Assembly (NCBI GenBank): GCA_964036665.1
Contig: OZ038527.1
Span: 9,083,835-9,147,834 of the forward strand
Source of the DNA: Gordius sp. MW1
Lineage: Eukaryota > Nematomorpha > Gordioida > Gordea > Gordiidae
Direction of reading: 5' to 3'
Length of the DNA stretch: 64,000 nucleotides
Part shown: positions 1 to 11,773 of the stretch, piece after piece
Layout: each line of letters starts with the position of its first letter
Numbering within the stretch: the first letter of the stretch is position 1
Program-made: the position numbers and the translations under genes
Notes under the pieces: generated by a model
What the model saw: only the letters and a program-made list of their open reading frames with translations
Databases searched by the model: none
Told to the model about the DNA's origin: nothing

Positions 1-99
1 GCATATTTCGCCCGTGCAATGTGAAAAATAGACTAGGGTTCCTGCCAAACTTACAACGAAGGCGGTTAAGGAAATTAGTTGTGGAAAGAATGCGAATAA

Positions 100-900
100 C
101 GTGATGGAATGTGGGAACGTTGACGGGGAAGAGCATCGCTGTCGCACAAATACTAAAAAGAAGAAGGGTACACATCGCCTGCCTATAAGAGACGAGGGAA
201 CGAAAACTCGGGAATTAGGAAAGGATACAAGCTTTTCTACAGTGGGTCACCAAATGGTAGAAACGGGGTCGGTATTGTTTTAAGCGAATCGTTCAAGGAC
301 AAGGTGGTGGAAGTCAAGCGTTGTTACGACAGCTAATTTGGGCCAAGATTGCAGTTCAAGAGGGCCTTTTAACCGTTATGTGCGCGTATGCTCCCCAAAT
401 TGGGTGTACGGAATCAGAGATAGACATATTCTATGATTCATTGGAAATGGAAATACAAGGAATCAGACAGGAAAAAAGTCTAATTATTGGGGCCGATTTT
501 CACGCTCACATAGGGAAAGACGCTTCGGATCCGAACGCAATCATGGAGGCTATGGGCATGGTCTGAAGAACAAAGAAGGGGAAAAACTTCTCCAAGTATC
601 CCAAGCATATGACATGGCGCTCGTTATCACCTATTGTCAAAAACGCGAAGATCATATTGTGACCTGTGGGAAGCATTTTAGTCAAATTGACTATTTGCTT
701 ATACGGCGAAAGGACTTATGGAGTATCAAGTATTGCAAAGTAATACCGGGAGAAGAAATAGCCAGGCAACATCGTCCCCTTGACATGGATCTTAACAGAA
801 GAGTATTTCCCGAAAGAGGAAAGGTCTATGAACCTCAAATTCGATATGAAAGGCTAAAGTATACGTTGACAAACGAAAAATACCATCAAAAAGCCTCCTC
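100..900 (+). pseudogene. RTE endonuclease domain, frameshifted
   Basis: Pieces in shifting frames spell an EEP (AP-endonuclease-like) domain: a stretch with VMCAYAPQIG, then SLIIGADFHAHIGK (the family's GDFNAHIG box, here with A and H substitutions), then QIDYLLIRRKD and the ARQHRPL segment holding the catalytic-site His region. The domain would nick target DNA for target-primed reverse transcription. At least two frame changes (near 566 and 600) and several stops show that it is non-functional. The better-preserved N-terminus of the same family is on the minus strand at 22676-22470. Confidence 0.8.
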
Positions 901-1419
901 ACTCTTGGGTGCATGAAGTTACAAAGGGACGTAGACGACGGTTGGGAGACGCTATCTAAGGACATAAAGAAAACAGCGATTCGTGTTCTAGGACAGACCA
1001 AAGGAGGCAAAGCTATGAATAGGGAACTATAGTGGTGGGATCAATCGGTTAGGGATTTCATCGAAAGAAAGAATAATCTATATAGACGGTGGCATAAATC
1101 AAAGAAGTTGGAGGATTATCTATAGGAAGGAATGCAAAGAGGGCCTCAAAAAAGGCCGTTGCAATAGCGAAGAATGCCGCCTACGCCGAGATGGCAAACA
1201 AACTGGATCATAAAGGGGCGATAGGCTTTTGTACATTGGCAAAGATAAGGGAGAAGAAAAGTCGCGATGTCGGAGTTCATAAAATAGTCAAAAACGAGAA
1301 GGGTCAAACCTTATTCAAGCCGAAGGAAGTGATGGGAAAGGATATTTTAAGAACCTTATGAATATTGCAAATGACAAAAATTCTCTTCCCAAAATTGAGC
1401 CAAATATAAGTATGGTCAA

Positions 1420-2760
1420 ACTCTTTTAGGGAGGATGAAGTTAGGACACACATAAACAAGATCCAAAAAGGAAAAGCAAATGGCCCAGATGGAATACGTA
1501 AGCATTGCTCGCATGTCGTGAAGAAGGAGTCACCATCATGACGAACCTTCTTAACAAGATATTGGTAGAAGAGCGAATTCCTAATCAATGGAGAGCAAGC
1601 ACGATTATACCCTTATTTAAATGCAAAGGAGACCCTCCAGACTGTAGCGATACAGAGGTATCAACCTAACTTGCCACTCCTTGAAGCTTATGGAAAGGAT
1701 CTTAGTAACAAGACTGAAAAACGAGGTGGAAATATCAGTTTACCAATTCGGATTTGTGGCCGGCAAATCCACAATCGACCCAATCTTCGCATAAGACAAA
1801 TGATGGATAAGTATGGTGAAAAGAAGAAAGACCTACATATGGTTTTTATCGACTTGGAGAAAGCTTATAACACGGTCCCCCGCGATTTAATATGGTGGTG
1901 CCTGAAGAAACAAAGTATCCCTGACGCATATATACGGCTTATGAAAAATATTTATGAAGCCTCAAACTCTTGCGTTAGGACGACAGTTGGAGACTCTAAA
2001 CCTTTTCGGGTTAAAATTGGATTACATCAAGGATCTGCTTTAAGTCCCTTTTTATTTAATATAATTATAGACACGATAACGAGGGACATTCCAAATCATC
2101 GCCATGGTGAATGCTATATGCCGATGATATAGTACTATGCGAGGAAACAAAAGGAGAAAGTATTCGAGCCGAAAAGTAGTTAAAGCGCTTAGCTGGATAT
2201 TTAAAGGTCAACCATCAAAAAACGGTATACATGGAAATGAACGTTACAGGCAGCCCATCGCTGGATGACCACCTAAAGTACCCAAAAGCAGATAGGTTTA
2301 CATACCTCGGCTCGATGCTACATCAAGAGGAAGGTTGCGCAACAGAAGTCAATGCCCGGATCCAAAAAGGATGGCTTAAATGACGAAGTACGGTGTAATG
2401 TGCGACAAGAAAATGCCAATATGGTTGAAGAGCAAAGCTTACAAATCCATCGTAAAAACGGTGTTACTCTAGGGGAAGTGAAACATGGGCATTAAACACC
2501 ACGGAAGGAAAGCTTTTACAAGCCACAGAGATGAGAATGATACGGTGGAGCTTGGGGTATACTAAGCTTGACCATATGACGAATGACTTTCTCATGACAT
2601 ATAAAGTATTCAACCTATAGCGGATATGATTAACGAAAATCGGCTAAGGTGATATGGGCATTTACTAAGACGGGGCACGAATGACTTAAATCGAAAAGGA
2701 CTGGACATGGAGGTACCAGGAAAGAGAGGAAGAAGACGCTCCCGTGTCACGTGAAAAGGC
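1420..2760 (+). pseudogene. RTE reverse transcriptase, frameshifted
   Basis: RT motifs are visible in order: the VFIDLEKAYNTVPRDLIW box (first catalytic Asp), GLHQGSALSPFLFNIIID (motif B), then a one-frame jump to LYADDIVLCEE, the YADD catalytic box, at 2117-2128. Beyond it are YLGSMLHQEEG, an ETWALNTTEGK segment and RLRWYGHLLRRG in different frames, the usual C-terminal part of these RTs. The break between the main open stretch (1671-2132) and YADD is a simple frameshift. Function is lost; family assignment is by motif reading only. Confidence 0.82.
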
Positions 2761-3036
2761 AAGTTGATAAAGTTATAAAACTAAAGAGATTAGTCAAGGC
2801 ATGGCACTCGCCCTGTCAAGACGGAAGAAGCTTATCGAAACAAACCCCACGACTATGGGACCAAATAACTGATAAAGAAGAGAAGAGTTCAATTAGTTAT
2901 TTGTCTCTCAAAAATGTCAAAATATTTTGGGAACTTTAAGCTGATTCCCTCAACATTATATCCCAATAATATGCATTGAAATCTGTTTCAAGTGATAAAT
3001 AAATCTTCATCTATTAGACATAAACTTATCCAAGCA

Positions 3037-3207
3037 CATGGGCGTAGCCAAGGGGGGGGGGGGCAGGGAGGGGCGGCTGCCCCCCTCTAAATCCAAAAAA
3101 TAGTGAAAATTTATTAAAATTATAGCTAAAATTTTAAAAAATTATCATTTTGCCCCTCCCTAATTCATTTTCGCCCCCCTCTAATTCCAAAGCTGGCTAC
3201 GCCCATG
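3037..3207. mobile_element. hAT-like MITE, intact TSD
   Basis: A 171-bp element with terminal inverted repeats CATGGGCGTAGCCA / TGGCTACGCCCATG and G-run/C-run subterminal tracts around an AT core. It is flanked by a perfect 8-bp duplication, tccaagca, at 3029-3036 and 3208-3215, which fits hAT-type insertion. It is the cleanest member of a family repeated about ten times in this window. Confidence 0.85.
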
Positions 3208-3215
3208 TCCAAGCA

Positions 3216-3820
3216 GACAAATTTTCTAAGGTTTGAGGCTTTCTGGATTTTCTAAATCATAGTTTTAAAATCTTTTGAATATTACAACTTATCCAATATT
3301 GTAATGTAATAGATAATGGCTGATTATAATGTACATCCATCTGCAAAGCAATTTAAAAAGGGCAAGCCTTTTTTTGGTTTTAATGTGGGGTGTGGTCACT
3401 AAACCGCTATCTTGATACCTTGAAACCCTACCATGAGGTCACGTTTTCGATCGTCAAGGAAAATGAAATAGGGAGGAGCTGTCATACATGACTTAGTTGA
3501 ACGACTACCATTAGATTTTGTCCCTTATAATTTATATTTTGATAATTTCTTTACAATTGCAAATTAGTAATTTGTTTTGCAGAAATAAATAGTGGAGCTA
3601 CTGGTACAGTGCGTTTAAATCGTCTCAAATGATCATTAATTAAAAGAAAGAGGATTCATTTCATTAGGAACAATACTAACATCATGGCACTACTTTGGCA
3701 CTATAATTTTAATGATTCTTTCAATTGTCATGTTGTCATGCCTATTAGATTTAAAATCATGACTCCTAAAAATTCCAGGAATCTTTTTGACTTAATGCGC
3801 AAAGATGTATATTAAATGTT
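3216..3820. other. AT-rich spacer
   Basis: No sustained coding frame, RNA gene or repeat pairing was recognised. It contains a short stretch resembling a PiggyBac-type transposase in fragments (around 3440-3560, reading roughly as a DLVERLPLDFVPYNLYFDNFFT-like phrase across frames), too degraded to call as a gene. Confidence 0.4.
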
Positions 3821-4946
3821 CATGCCCATGTAGCCAGGTTTTGGATCGGGGGGGGGGGGGGCTAAAACTTTAAAAATTCAATTAGGGGGGGGCAAAGCTT
3901 AAATTTTTTAAATTTTTGAGGGTTGTATTGAAATTTTTTTACCGCTCCCCCCCCCGCTCCCCTTGGCTATGTTTAGTGATGATCAAAACATAGGTTTTGA
4001 TCAGGCAACCTGAGGGTTCAGGTTTTCAAAAACCTGATAAGGTTTTTTGAACACCCGAACCTTAACCTGAGGTTCATCCCGAAAATCAACCTGAAAAACC
4101 TTCAGGTCAATTTTACACCCAACCTGAAAACCCAGGTTGACCTCAGGTTAACCTGGAAAATTCTTGTTTTTTATATGATATATATAAGTATAAATGTGGT
4201 ATTTTATTTTAAAGGTTTTCCTTTTTCAAGATGCATTAAACTTCTTAAATATTTACAAATTTAAATGAAAGAAAAATAGTATTTTGTTATTATTTAAAAA
4301 AGAAATTAAGATTTTTTTAATATACAAATGATTTAAATATTTACCATGTATATTTGGTGAATGCGGCATCTATATTTTAACAAATTTTCATAAATATGCA
4401 GCATAGCATACCCTACCCAGCCCCATAATTTTATCACACACCATACACTAAAATGCTATACTAGCTGCATAGTATATGCATGCAATGCTTTCCAACGCTT
4501 TATGAAAACTTGTTAAAATATAGATGCCGCATTGGTGAAATATACATGGTAAATATTTAAATCATTTGTATATTGAAAAAATCTTATTTTTTTTAAATAA
4601 TAACAAAATACTATTTTTCTTTCATTTAAAATTGTAAATATTTAAGAAGTTTAATGCATCTTGAAAAAGGAAAATATTTAAAATAAAATACTACATTTGT
4701 ACTTATATATATCATATAAAAAACAAGAATTTTCCAGGTTAACCTGAGGTCAACCTGGGTTTTCAGGTTGGGTGTAAAATTGACCTGAAGGTTTTTCAGG
4801 TTGATTTTCGGGATGAACCTCGGGTTAAGGTTCGGGTTTTCAAAAAACCTTATCAGGTTTTTGAAAACCTGAACCTAAAACCGACCTCAGGTTGGACCTT
4901 GGGAAAACCTGACCTAGGTTTTGATCATCACTAGCTACGTTCATAT
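3821..4946. mobile_element. MITE of the CATGGGCGTAGCC family, interrupted
   Basis: The left end CATGTAGCCAGG with a G-tract lies at 3827 onward. The right end, C-tract then TTGGCTA, stops at 3973, where a 960-bp hAT foldback is inserted, and it resumes at 4942. The outer MITE therefore predates the hAT insertion. No TSD was found for the outer element. Confidence 0.6.
3974..4933. mobile_element. hAT-type foldback element, 960 bp
   Basis: Two arms of about 420 bp are near-perfect reverse complements around a roughly 110-bp unpaired centre (about 4390-4500). The ends read TAGTGATGATCAAAAC and GTTTTGATCATCACTA, an Ac-like hAT terminus. The flanks carry gctatgtt (3966-3973) and gctacgtt (4934-4941), an 8-bp TSD with one mismatch. 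The arms are packed with AACCTGA/TCAGGTT repeats. There is no transposase, so it is non-autonomous. Confidence 0.88.
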
Positions 4947-6205
4947 TATAAGAATCTCTTTTCGGGGAGGTGCTTTCCATTATTTGGATTGGATGCTGCT
5001 TATCAAAATTCTTAGCAGCTCTATTGCTTCGTTTATTCTCTAGCTTATAAATTACATTTCTAGCTGTGTTGTTAATGGACCAATCAGTGTTCGTTTTAGG
5101 TAATCTTGCCAATACTAATGTTCAATCAATTAATTTTTTCTTAATTTTAACATAAAATGTGCCATTTATAGGCATTATAAGGAAATAATTATATTTATAA
5201 ATACGATGGACCACCTGAGATTAGTATCTACCTTTTAAACGCAGCGCTACAGATTTATATAAGTCTAATTATGATCCTTTGATTTTTAAAATCATTTTAT
5301 TTATTGATAGCGATTTGATGAGCTAAATGTATCATATGAATTTGTTTTAAATAATCCCTCCATTCCATAAACCCATTTAAACCTATAACTAAATATCCCG
5401 CCGAAAACTATTTGATTTTATAATATTTAAAGCATTGTATCAAATTAATCGTTTTGAAATGTTAAAAATAAGAGCGAATTGATATGAGTTTAAATTTAAC
5501 CATTGCTATTAAACTTATTTAGAAAGAGACTATCATAATCGTGTGGGTTAGCACCGATATTTATAATAAATCAAGATGCTCATTATTATTTCAAGAATTT
5601 TATATCTATGATTCACATCATTTATAAATTTATATTTGTACCTTAAAGATATAAAACACAATTAATATAGGAATAAGAAATAAGAGTTTTAAATACTGCA
5701 AAATAGATACACGATGGTTATGAGAATTTTCCTAATATTGTGATTTTGGGTAGCATGCAGTCCACGTAGTCAATAATTAATTCTATAAAATGTGTAAACT
5801 CGGCTTTCCTATCCATCAGAGCCTTTGCACAGGGGCTTATGGAAATACAAAAAAGGGATTGTTGTCTTTTTAATGGTAAATTATTCATAATATTTATACT
5901 AAAACATAATTAATATATTGAGTTTAAAAATGGTATCATAAAGTCAATACAAAAATCAATTGTTGGTGGTAGTTTTATAAAATCAAGTTTTTTGAGTTGT
6001 TCCGAGAAATGAGTTCGATGTGTAAGGTCATTTTTTAATTTAGATGTCGTAACTTAAATAATAATATAGTTTTATTTAAGCAATTAGATACGATTAACTT
6101 TAAAGCTAAAATTTAACAATACATTAATGTATTTTATACTATCTGACCCGGCAAACGTTGATTTGCTAAAAATACAATTTTCTTTAATATAATAAATTCG
6201 AGAAA
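4947..6205. other. AT-rich spacer, no gene seen
   Basis: Short frames only. Nothing with a recognisable domain, splice pattern or repeat pair was found. Confidence 0.5.
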
Positions 6206-6208
6206 ACT

Positions 6209-6770
6209 TCAGCCTTGTATGTATGACGTCATTATTGTACATGTTGCTACAAATGAAACTGGCCGGGAAATGTCCGATATTTTTAAAACTTAAATGAATT
6301 TTAGGATTCTAAAAAAGCTATTTTACCCCTGGCCGCCCTGGGCATCTATGGCTAAATTTTCGCGCGAATCGTGCCGGTAGTTTCAGAATTTAGCCCTTAC
6401 ATAACATTTATATTATACTTTTAAATATCTAATTCAGCCTTGTATGTATGACGTCATTATTGTATATAATGCTATAAATGAAACTGGCCGGGAAATGTCC
6501 GATATTTTTAAAACTAAAAGGGATTTTAGGATTCTGAAAAAGCTATTTTACCCCTGGCCGCCCTGGGCACTTATGGTTAAATTTTCGCGCGAATCGGGCC
6601 GGTAGTTTCAGAGTTTAGCCATTTTTTAAAACGTAATGTCCGATATTTTTAAAACTAACAGAAATTTTAGGATTCTGAAAAAGCTATTTTACCCCTGGCC
6701 GCCCTGGGCATCTACGGCTAAATTTTGGCGCGAATCGGGCCGGTAGTTTCAGAATTTAGCCCTTATCCAC
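6209..6770. repeat. Dispersed repeat in 2.5 tandem copies
   Basis: A unit of about 224 bp begins TTCAGCCTTGTATGTATGAC at 6209 and again at 6433, with a partial third copy from about 6640. Each contains GGCCGGGAAATGTCCGATAT, then CCCCTGGCCGCCCTGGGCA, then CGAATCGGGCCGGTAGTTTC. A further copy of the core lies at 29190-29330. It is GC-rich against an AT-rich background, and no coding potential is seen. Confidence 0.75.
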
Positions 6771-7474
6771 ATACATACACACATACACTTTACTTTATAT
6801 ATATAGATTATGTGCCCTTGATGTGGGATACATGTGCTTTCTTATAGACCTGTCATAAATTCAGAATCTTACTAGTTAATTTAATTGCAAATCAAAATCA
6901 GTAGCGTCTACTAACTTTATTTAATGATTAAACTACGTTAATATATAATTACTGTTTAAAAAATCATATAATTAATTCATTGTTAATATTTTTTAAGTAT
7001 GACTGACAATGTTTTTATCTTACACCTAAATTAACGCAGTCATCAATTGCAAATATGAAATATATTTATCACATATTAAAATAGATATAGATCGGGTGTG
7101 CATGGTGGTTCAAGATTGTGATGGCTGTTAAGAATGGCAAAACGGCTATGACAACAAGACAATTAAGGCGATTGAATTAGTCTTCACCAGTGACTATCTA
7201 CTTTTAAAATTTAAAGATTGATAACCTAATTAATGCTCGAGAGGTCCTAGTTATTATAGGTATTTTTTTATTCCAATTCATATTAAAAATAATTTTGAAG
7301 GCGTCCCTGAAGGTGAAATTTAGTTATTTTTAAGATTAAGCATAGGATGATAAATTTGACTAACATTCTACACATCTTAAATATCCTAAATAACCGTTAG
7401 TTGAGGACTCGGGTGTTCCTGCATAATATTTCTGCAAAAATCATTTAAAAGCCTTCACATATGTATTAAAGCCC

Positions 7475-7575
7475 TGCCAGCCTGCAGGCCCAGCTTGCAC
7501 AGTCTTTTGCTTTAAAATAAAACAAAGGGCCAGGCCTGGAGGGGCCCTAATATAACCTAGCGGGCTTCGACCGGT
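7475..7575. repeat. GC-rich hAT-terminus-like repeat fragment
   Basis: GCCCTGCCAGCCTGCAGGCC followed by an AAAATAAAACAA spacer and a CCAGGCCTGGAGGGGCCC block. The same layout is seen at 28105-28250, and the GC blocks resemble hAT subterminal regions at 10320-10540 and 15950-17087. Fragment only. Confidence 0.5.
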
Positions 7576-7726
7576 GTAATGTTCAATTCGCGTATCGTTT
7601 GATATCGCGGAAGTCAATCAAACACATCAATCATGTATTTCTGCACTATAATTGCAAAAAAGATTATTATAGGCTGGTATAAATGTCAATCAAAAATTGT
7701 GGTTTGTTATACAATAATTTTGTTAA

Positions 7727-7823
7727 GATTTTTTAATAAAGGTTTAACATAATATAAATTAAGTTCATTAAATATTTTTTTAATAAAGGTTTAACATAAT
7801 ATAAATTAAGCTTCATTAAATAT
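7727..7823. repeat. Short tandem duplication (about 50 bp x2)
   Basis: The segment beginning TTTTTTAATAAAGGTTTAAC and ending in TTCATTAAATATT occurs twice in direct succession with a single-base difference. Confidence 0.7.
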
Positions 7824-7829
7824 TTAATT

Positions 7830-8370
7830 TTAACCATTTTAAACAAATTCAATTTATATGTATTAAGTTTTTAAACTATTATAAAAAGTGGGGAACTTAA
7901 ATAATTATTTTATATAAAGGATCTTATAATCCCTGATGATCTTAGGTGTCATATATTTGGTTTTAATTCTTTTATAAGTGATCCAATTCCAATCTATATA
8001 AATTTAACTTATTAAATTTATTTTGCATCTGATAAAGCTGTTATAATATAAAATAATGATATTGATATTATTATTTTAATAAATATATATTTTTAGCCAT
8101 TACATATCATCTTTATTGGAAAAAGGCATATGTTTTGTCAAATATCATTAGACATTGAAATAAGAATAATATATTTTATTTAAAGTAAACATAAAGTAAA
8201 AAATAGTATAGTAACAATTAAAAATATTTTATAAACAACTATCAAATATATAGGAATAGTCCCATTTTTCATATAATCCATAATCTCAGCAAAACCATAT
8301 TCTTCCATTCTATTAAATAAATGCTAAATTAATCAAAGTATAAATTAAGTAGTTAATATTTATAATATTA
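7830..8370. other. AT-rich spacer
   Basis: Very AT-rich sequence with no supported feature. Confidence 0.5.
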
Positions 8371-8374
8371 GGGA

Positions 8375-8805
8375 CTTATAAGGCATACATCTAAAAAGGT
8401 AAATAACAAACTTTTGCATTAGCTTATATTTATAATCTTAGGAACTTACTTAACAAAATAAAAAGTTTACTACAATTTCAACAATTATAAAAGCATACAT
8501 CTTAAAAGATAAATAACAAATTTTTGCATTAGCTTATATTTACAATCTTAGGAACTTACTTAATACAAAATACAAAGTTTACTACAATTTCAACAATTAT
8601 AGAAGCATACATCTAAAAAGGTAAATAACAAATTTTTGCATTAGCTTATATTTATAATCTTAGGAACTTACTTATTACAAAATACAAAGTTTACTACAAT
8701 TTCAACAATTATAGAAGCATACATCTAAAAAGGTAAATAACAAACTTTTGCATTAGTTTATATTTATAATCTTAGGAACTTACTTATTACAAAATACAAA
8801 ATTAT
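8375..8805. repeat. Tandem repeat, about 115 bp, nearly four copies
   Basis: Units start at the motif GCATACATCT (about 8381, 8492, 8605, 8717) and run through CAAATTTTTGCATTAGCTTA and CTTAGGAACTTACTTA to TTTCAACAATTAT. The copies are highly similar to each other, suggesting recent amplification. Non-coding. Confidence 0.8.
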
Positions 8806-9115
8806 ATTGGTAAAAAAGTTTGCAAATTACGTGATCTCAAATGAATGTCATTACGTAAAATAAAATGTATGTTTTTCCGAAATTTGAACCAATCATGTTA
8901 CTCAAAAAAATCACGTGATTGACAAAACAAGTACTTTTTTCGTGTTTTCAACGAATGTGGAGGCGTGATTGACGATTACGCGATCTGAAACGCTACGTCG
9001 TCTCATACGTTACACCGGCATTGCTTCCCCATTTTTACTGTCTAGCAACATTAAAGTAAATTAATTCAATATTTAGATAAGCTTTATTACAGGTTTATAT
9101 AAGATTTTCTATATA

Positions 9116-9914
9116 CAGGGGAGACCAAGGCTAATCGGGGTTATTTTTTTTATCTTTTTTAATTATTTTTTAAAATAATGATCGCAATACTTTAAAATTT
9201 TATGTGTATTTTGTCATAAGGTATAGAGAAAAAAAGTTTAAAGGAGCCAGTAGTGGCCATGACAAAATTTGTATTTTGCTAGTTAAATTTTTTTGGTTTT
9301 ATATTTTAGACTAATTTAAGTTTCTTTTTTCATAAAAACTGTCTAATGATTAATTTTTTATTTGCAATATAACGTATTTAATTGTTAATTGTTTAGAAAA
9401 TAGAGGTCGTGGCTAGTCGAACAGTGACTACTGGCTAGTTCCAGCCATTCTTCATTGTGGCTTACCTCATAAAAACAAATGAGATTTAAAAGACAAAAAT
9501 TTCATTCAATAAATAAATTTATTGTATTGGAAGAGAAAGACTAAGAATATATATTAATATATTAGAAGAGTTTTTCCATTACATAATCTGTCTTTTAGGG
9601 ATACATAAGTCAGATTGTTATCTTGGTCCTTTTTTAATTATATTATATAAAATATAATCATATTGCATTTTTATTTTCTATGTAAAACAATCTTTTTTTC
9701 TATTTGATTTTTCATACACCTAAAAGAATGAACATGTAGGGGTTGTTCTATCCCCCGAACGGGATATGACCAGCCTTGTACATTTTAGTTTTAATTCCTC
9801 CGAATTTTTTTCCTATAATAAATAAAAATATATCCCAACAAAAAATTTAAAAATATATTTCGTTTTTTTCAACGCGATTTATTTTTATGGCTACTTTAGC
9901 CCCGGTCTCCCCTA
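9116..9914. mobile_element. Non-autonomous TIR element, copy 1
   Basis: Begins CAGGGGAGACCAAGGCTA and ends TAGCCCCGGTCTCCCCTA, giving imperfect terminal inverted repeats. Internal landmarks (a GGCTAGTCG..GACTACTGGCTAG block and a CTATCCCCCGAACGGG block) recur in the same order in the copy at 25897-26811. No open frame and no clear target-site duplication are seen, so the superfamily is unresolved. Confidence 0.7.
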
Positions 9915-10320
9915 CTCATTAAAAAATCTAAAAGAAAATTTTAAAAGATATTTCTCCAGCTTACTTCATAAAATATCACAGCTTCTGATTCCATTTTTCC
10001 ATACCAATAAAATCAAAGATCTAAAAAAAGCAAAGAAGCCGAGTAACTTTATTAAAAACATTTTAACCTTGTAAGGATTTTAAAATTATTGTATTTGACC
10101 TATATGATTTTATGTATCCCGACTATAAGTGCCACAAATTTGGGAAATATTATTACCTTTAGGTCGCCCCTTAAAAGAAGGAGGAACTCGCCTGACCGCA
10201 ATTTATTCATGATTTTTATTTTTACATGATTACTATTAACAATTGTAACACATAGATATATTCTTTAAACATTTCGGTAAAAAATTTAAATATAAAAATA
10301 ACAAAATAAAAATAATTTTT
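9915..10320. other. AT-rich spacer
   Basis: No supported feature. Confidence 0.4.
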
Positions 10321-10545
10321 TTATACGGGCCCGGGGCGGCTTTTCCTATATAAACTATTTTGACGGGCCTACATTTTTATAACGAGCGAACCGCCTGATC
10401 TAAACAGCCTCGTTAATCGATTTTTTTAAGGCCCGGCCCGGCCCGGGCCCGGAATTAAAATGGGGAAATAGGCCCGGCCCGGGCCCGTATTTTAGCATCT
10501 TCAAAAACAAGGCCCGAGCCCGGCCCGGAATTTCGGTAATTGCAG
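10320..10545. repeat. GC-rich (GGCCCG)n hAT subterminal region
   Basis: Clusters of GGCCCGGCCCGGGCCCGG separated by short AT spacers. Comparable blocks sit at both ends of the bounded hAT element at 15933-17087 and at 13325-13485, so this is read as the terminus of the hAT copy whose transposase remnant follows at 10640. Confidence 0.6.
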
Positions 10546-10639
10546 AAACTTAATCAAACTTAATTTTGGTAAATTTTTTTATTAAATAATAAAGCGCACA
10601 TGAAAAAATTATAAATGGATAAAAAACTATTTTGATGCA

Positions 10640-10905
10640 AAAAACACAGGCATCAAAAATTTCCATGTTTTAGATTTGTTCTCCGCTCTTCATAAATGCG
10701 GCCAGCTGACGAAAAACACCTCTCACTCGAGGCCAAATCAGGTGTCGAAAAAATCTTACAAACAAGAGGGCTAAGCGCTGGAAATGACCACTGTGGTCTT
10801 TCGACCAATCCGATAATTTTATTTTTTTCTCATTGATCTTTAACTTTGTGTTGGTGTTAACTTCATTTTCCTCTACCTCTTTCTTCATAGATGTTTCATG
10901 CCAAA
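10640..10905 (-). pseudogene. hAT transposase C-terminal remnant
   Basis: Reading the minus strand with one frame change gives WSKDHSGHFQRLA, then LASSERCFSSAGRIYEE and RRTNLKHGNF, the hAT C-terminal dimerisation region (SSERxFSxAG with the RxNL basic stretch). The frameshift lies between the two parts, near 10730-10745. Only this segment remains; the DDE core and zinc finger are not seen. It is adjacent to a GC-rich terminus, as in the element at 15933-17087. Confidence 0.75.
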
Positions 10906-11773
10906 TCCATTCAACAAAATTGGGCTATTATGGATATGAGAACTTTTTTGATTTTTTTAGGATTTGTAAGTTTTGTTAAAACAACTAGCATAGGTAATTG
11001 TCCAATTTTTATTTTCCTGGACTTCTTTACAGCATTTATGTTTTTGGAGATGGGTGTTCCATATTAAGCATTATCAAAACTAAAATAAATATTGCCTGAT
11101 GAGCATGAATTATAGCATAACACATTCCTGCAAATCTTAAAAACAAAATTTATTTTCTTATAATCTTTTCCATACTTCACTCTTTTCTCTATTTTCTTTT
11201 AATTTATAAAATTCTTTCTGAATATTTTCAGCTATTAGCAGTAGATTTTTTTTGTTACATACTTAATTGTTTGTATATTAGAATATAACTAGTTAAATTG
11301 CATAGCAATTAAAAGTAAACAACTTTTATTTATGTTTATTATATAATAGAAAACTCGGGCCTTCGGCCCTCGTGGGAAGAGGGAGGGGAGAAGGGGAGGG
11401 GAGAAGGGAAGGGGGGACGACTCATCTTTGCTTCGTATAAATGTATCATATTTGCTATGCAATTTATGGGCGAGAAAGGTGGGAAGGGGCGAGAATGCCT
11501 ATAGGGGGGTATCAATAGCCTAATGATTAATTAATTATTTATACAAATTTTCCATTTATAGGCAAAATGTAATATAGGCAAAATGTAATATAGGCAAGGG
11601 TTAGGGTTAGATTTAGTGCTTGCATCTAGTTGCGTATTACATTAGTTTTTACGGCCTTTAGTGATTATGGGTCTAACAAACATTATATTATAAAACATCA
11701 CAATGTTAAGAATTTGCAGAATTGTTGGGAGAAATTTTTGTTGAATTTGAACAATTTTTAATTAAAAAAATCA

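Larger units (their letters stand above)
1..2940 (+). mobile_element. RTE-like (BovB/CFDP2-type) LINE, decayed
   Basis: A non-LTR retrotransposon copy read left to right: an apurinic endonuclease region, then a reverse transcriptase, then the C-terminal tail usual in proteins annotated as craniofacial development protein 2-like, which derive from RTE elements. The frame is broken repeatedly by indels and stops, so it is a dead copy. Its 5' section matches the minus-strand copy at 22740-21378; the shared sequence starts within the first 20-50 bases here. No poly-A tail or target-site duplication was found, so the 3' end near 2940 is set by loss of the recognisable coding tail. Confidence 0.85.

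Noticed and set aside
3440-3560. PiggyBac-like transposase fragment
   Set aside because: A few suggestive residues only, spread across frames; no TTAA-bounded ends found.
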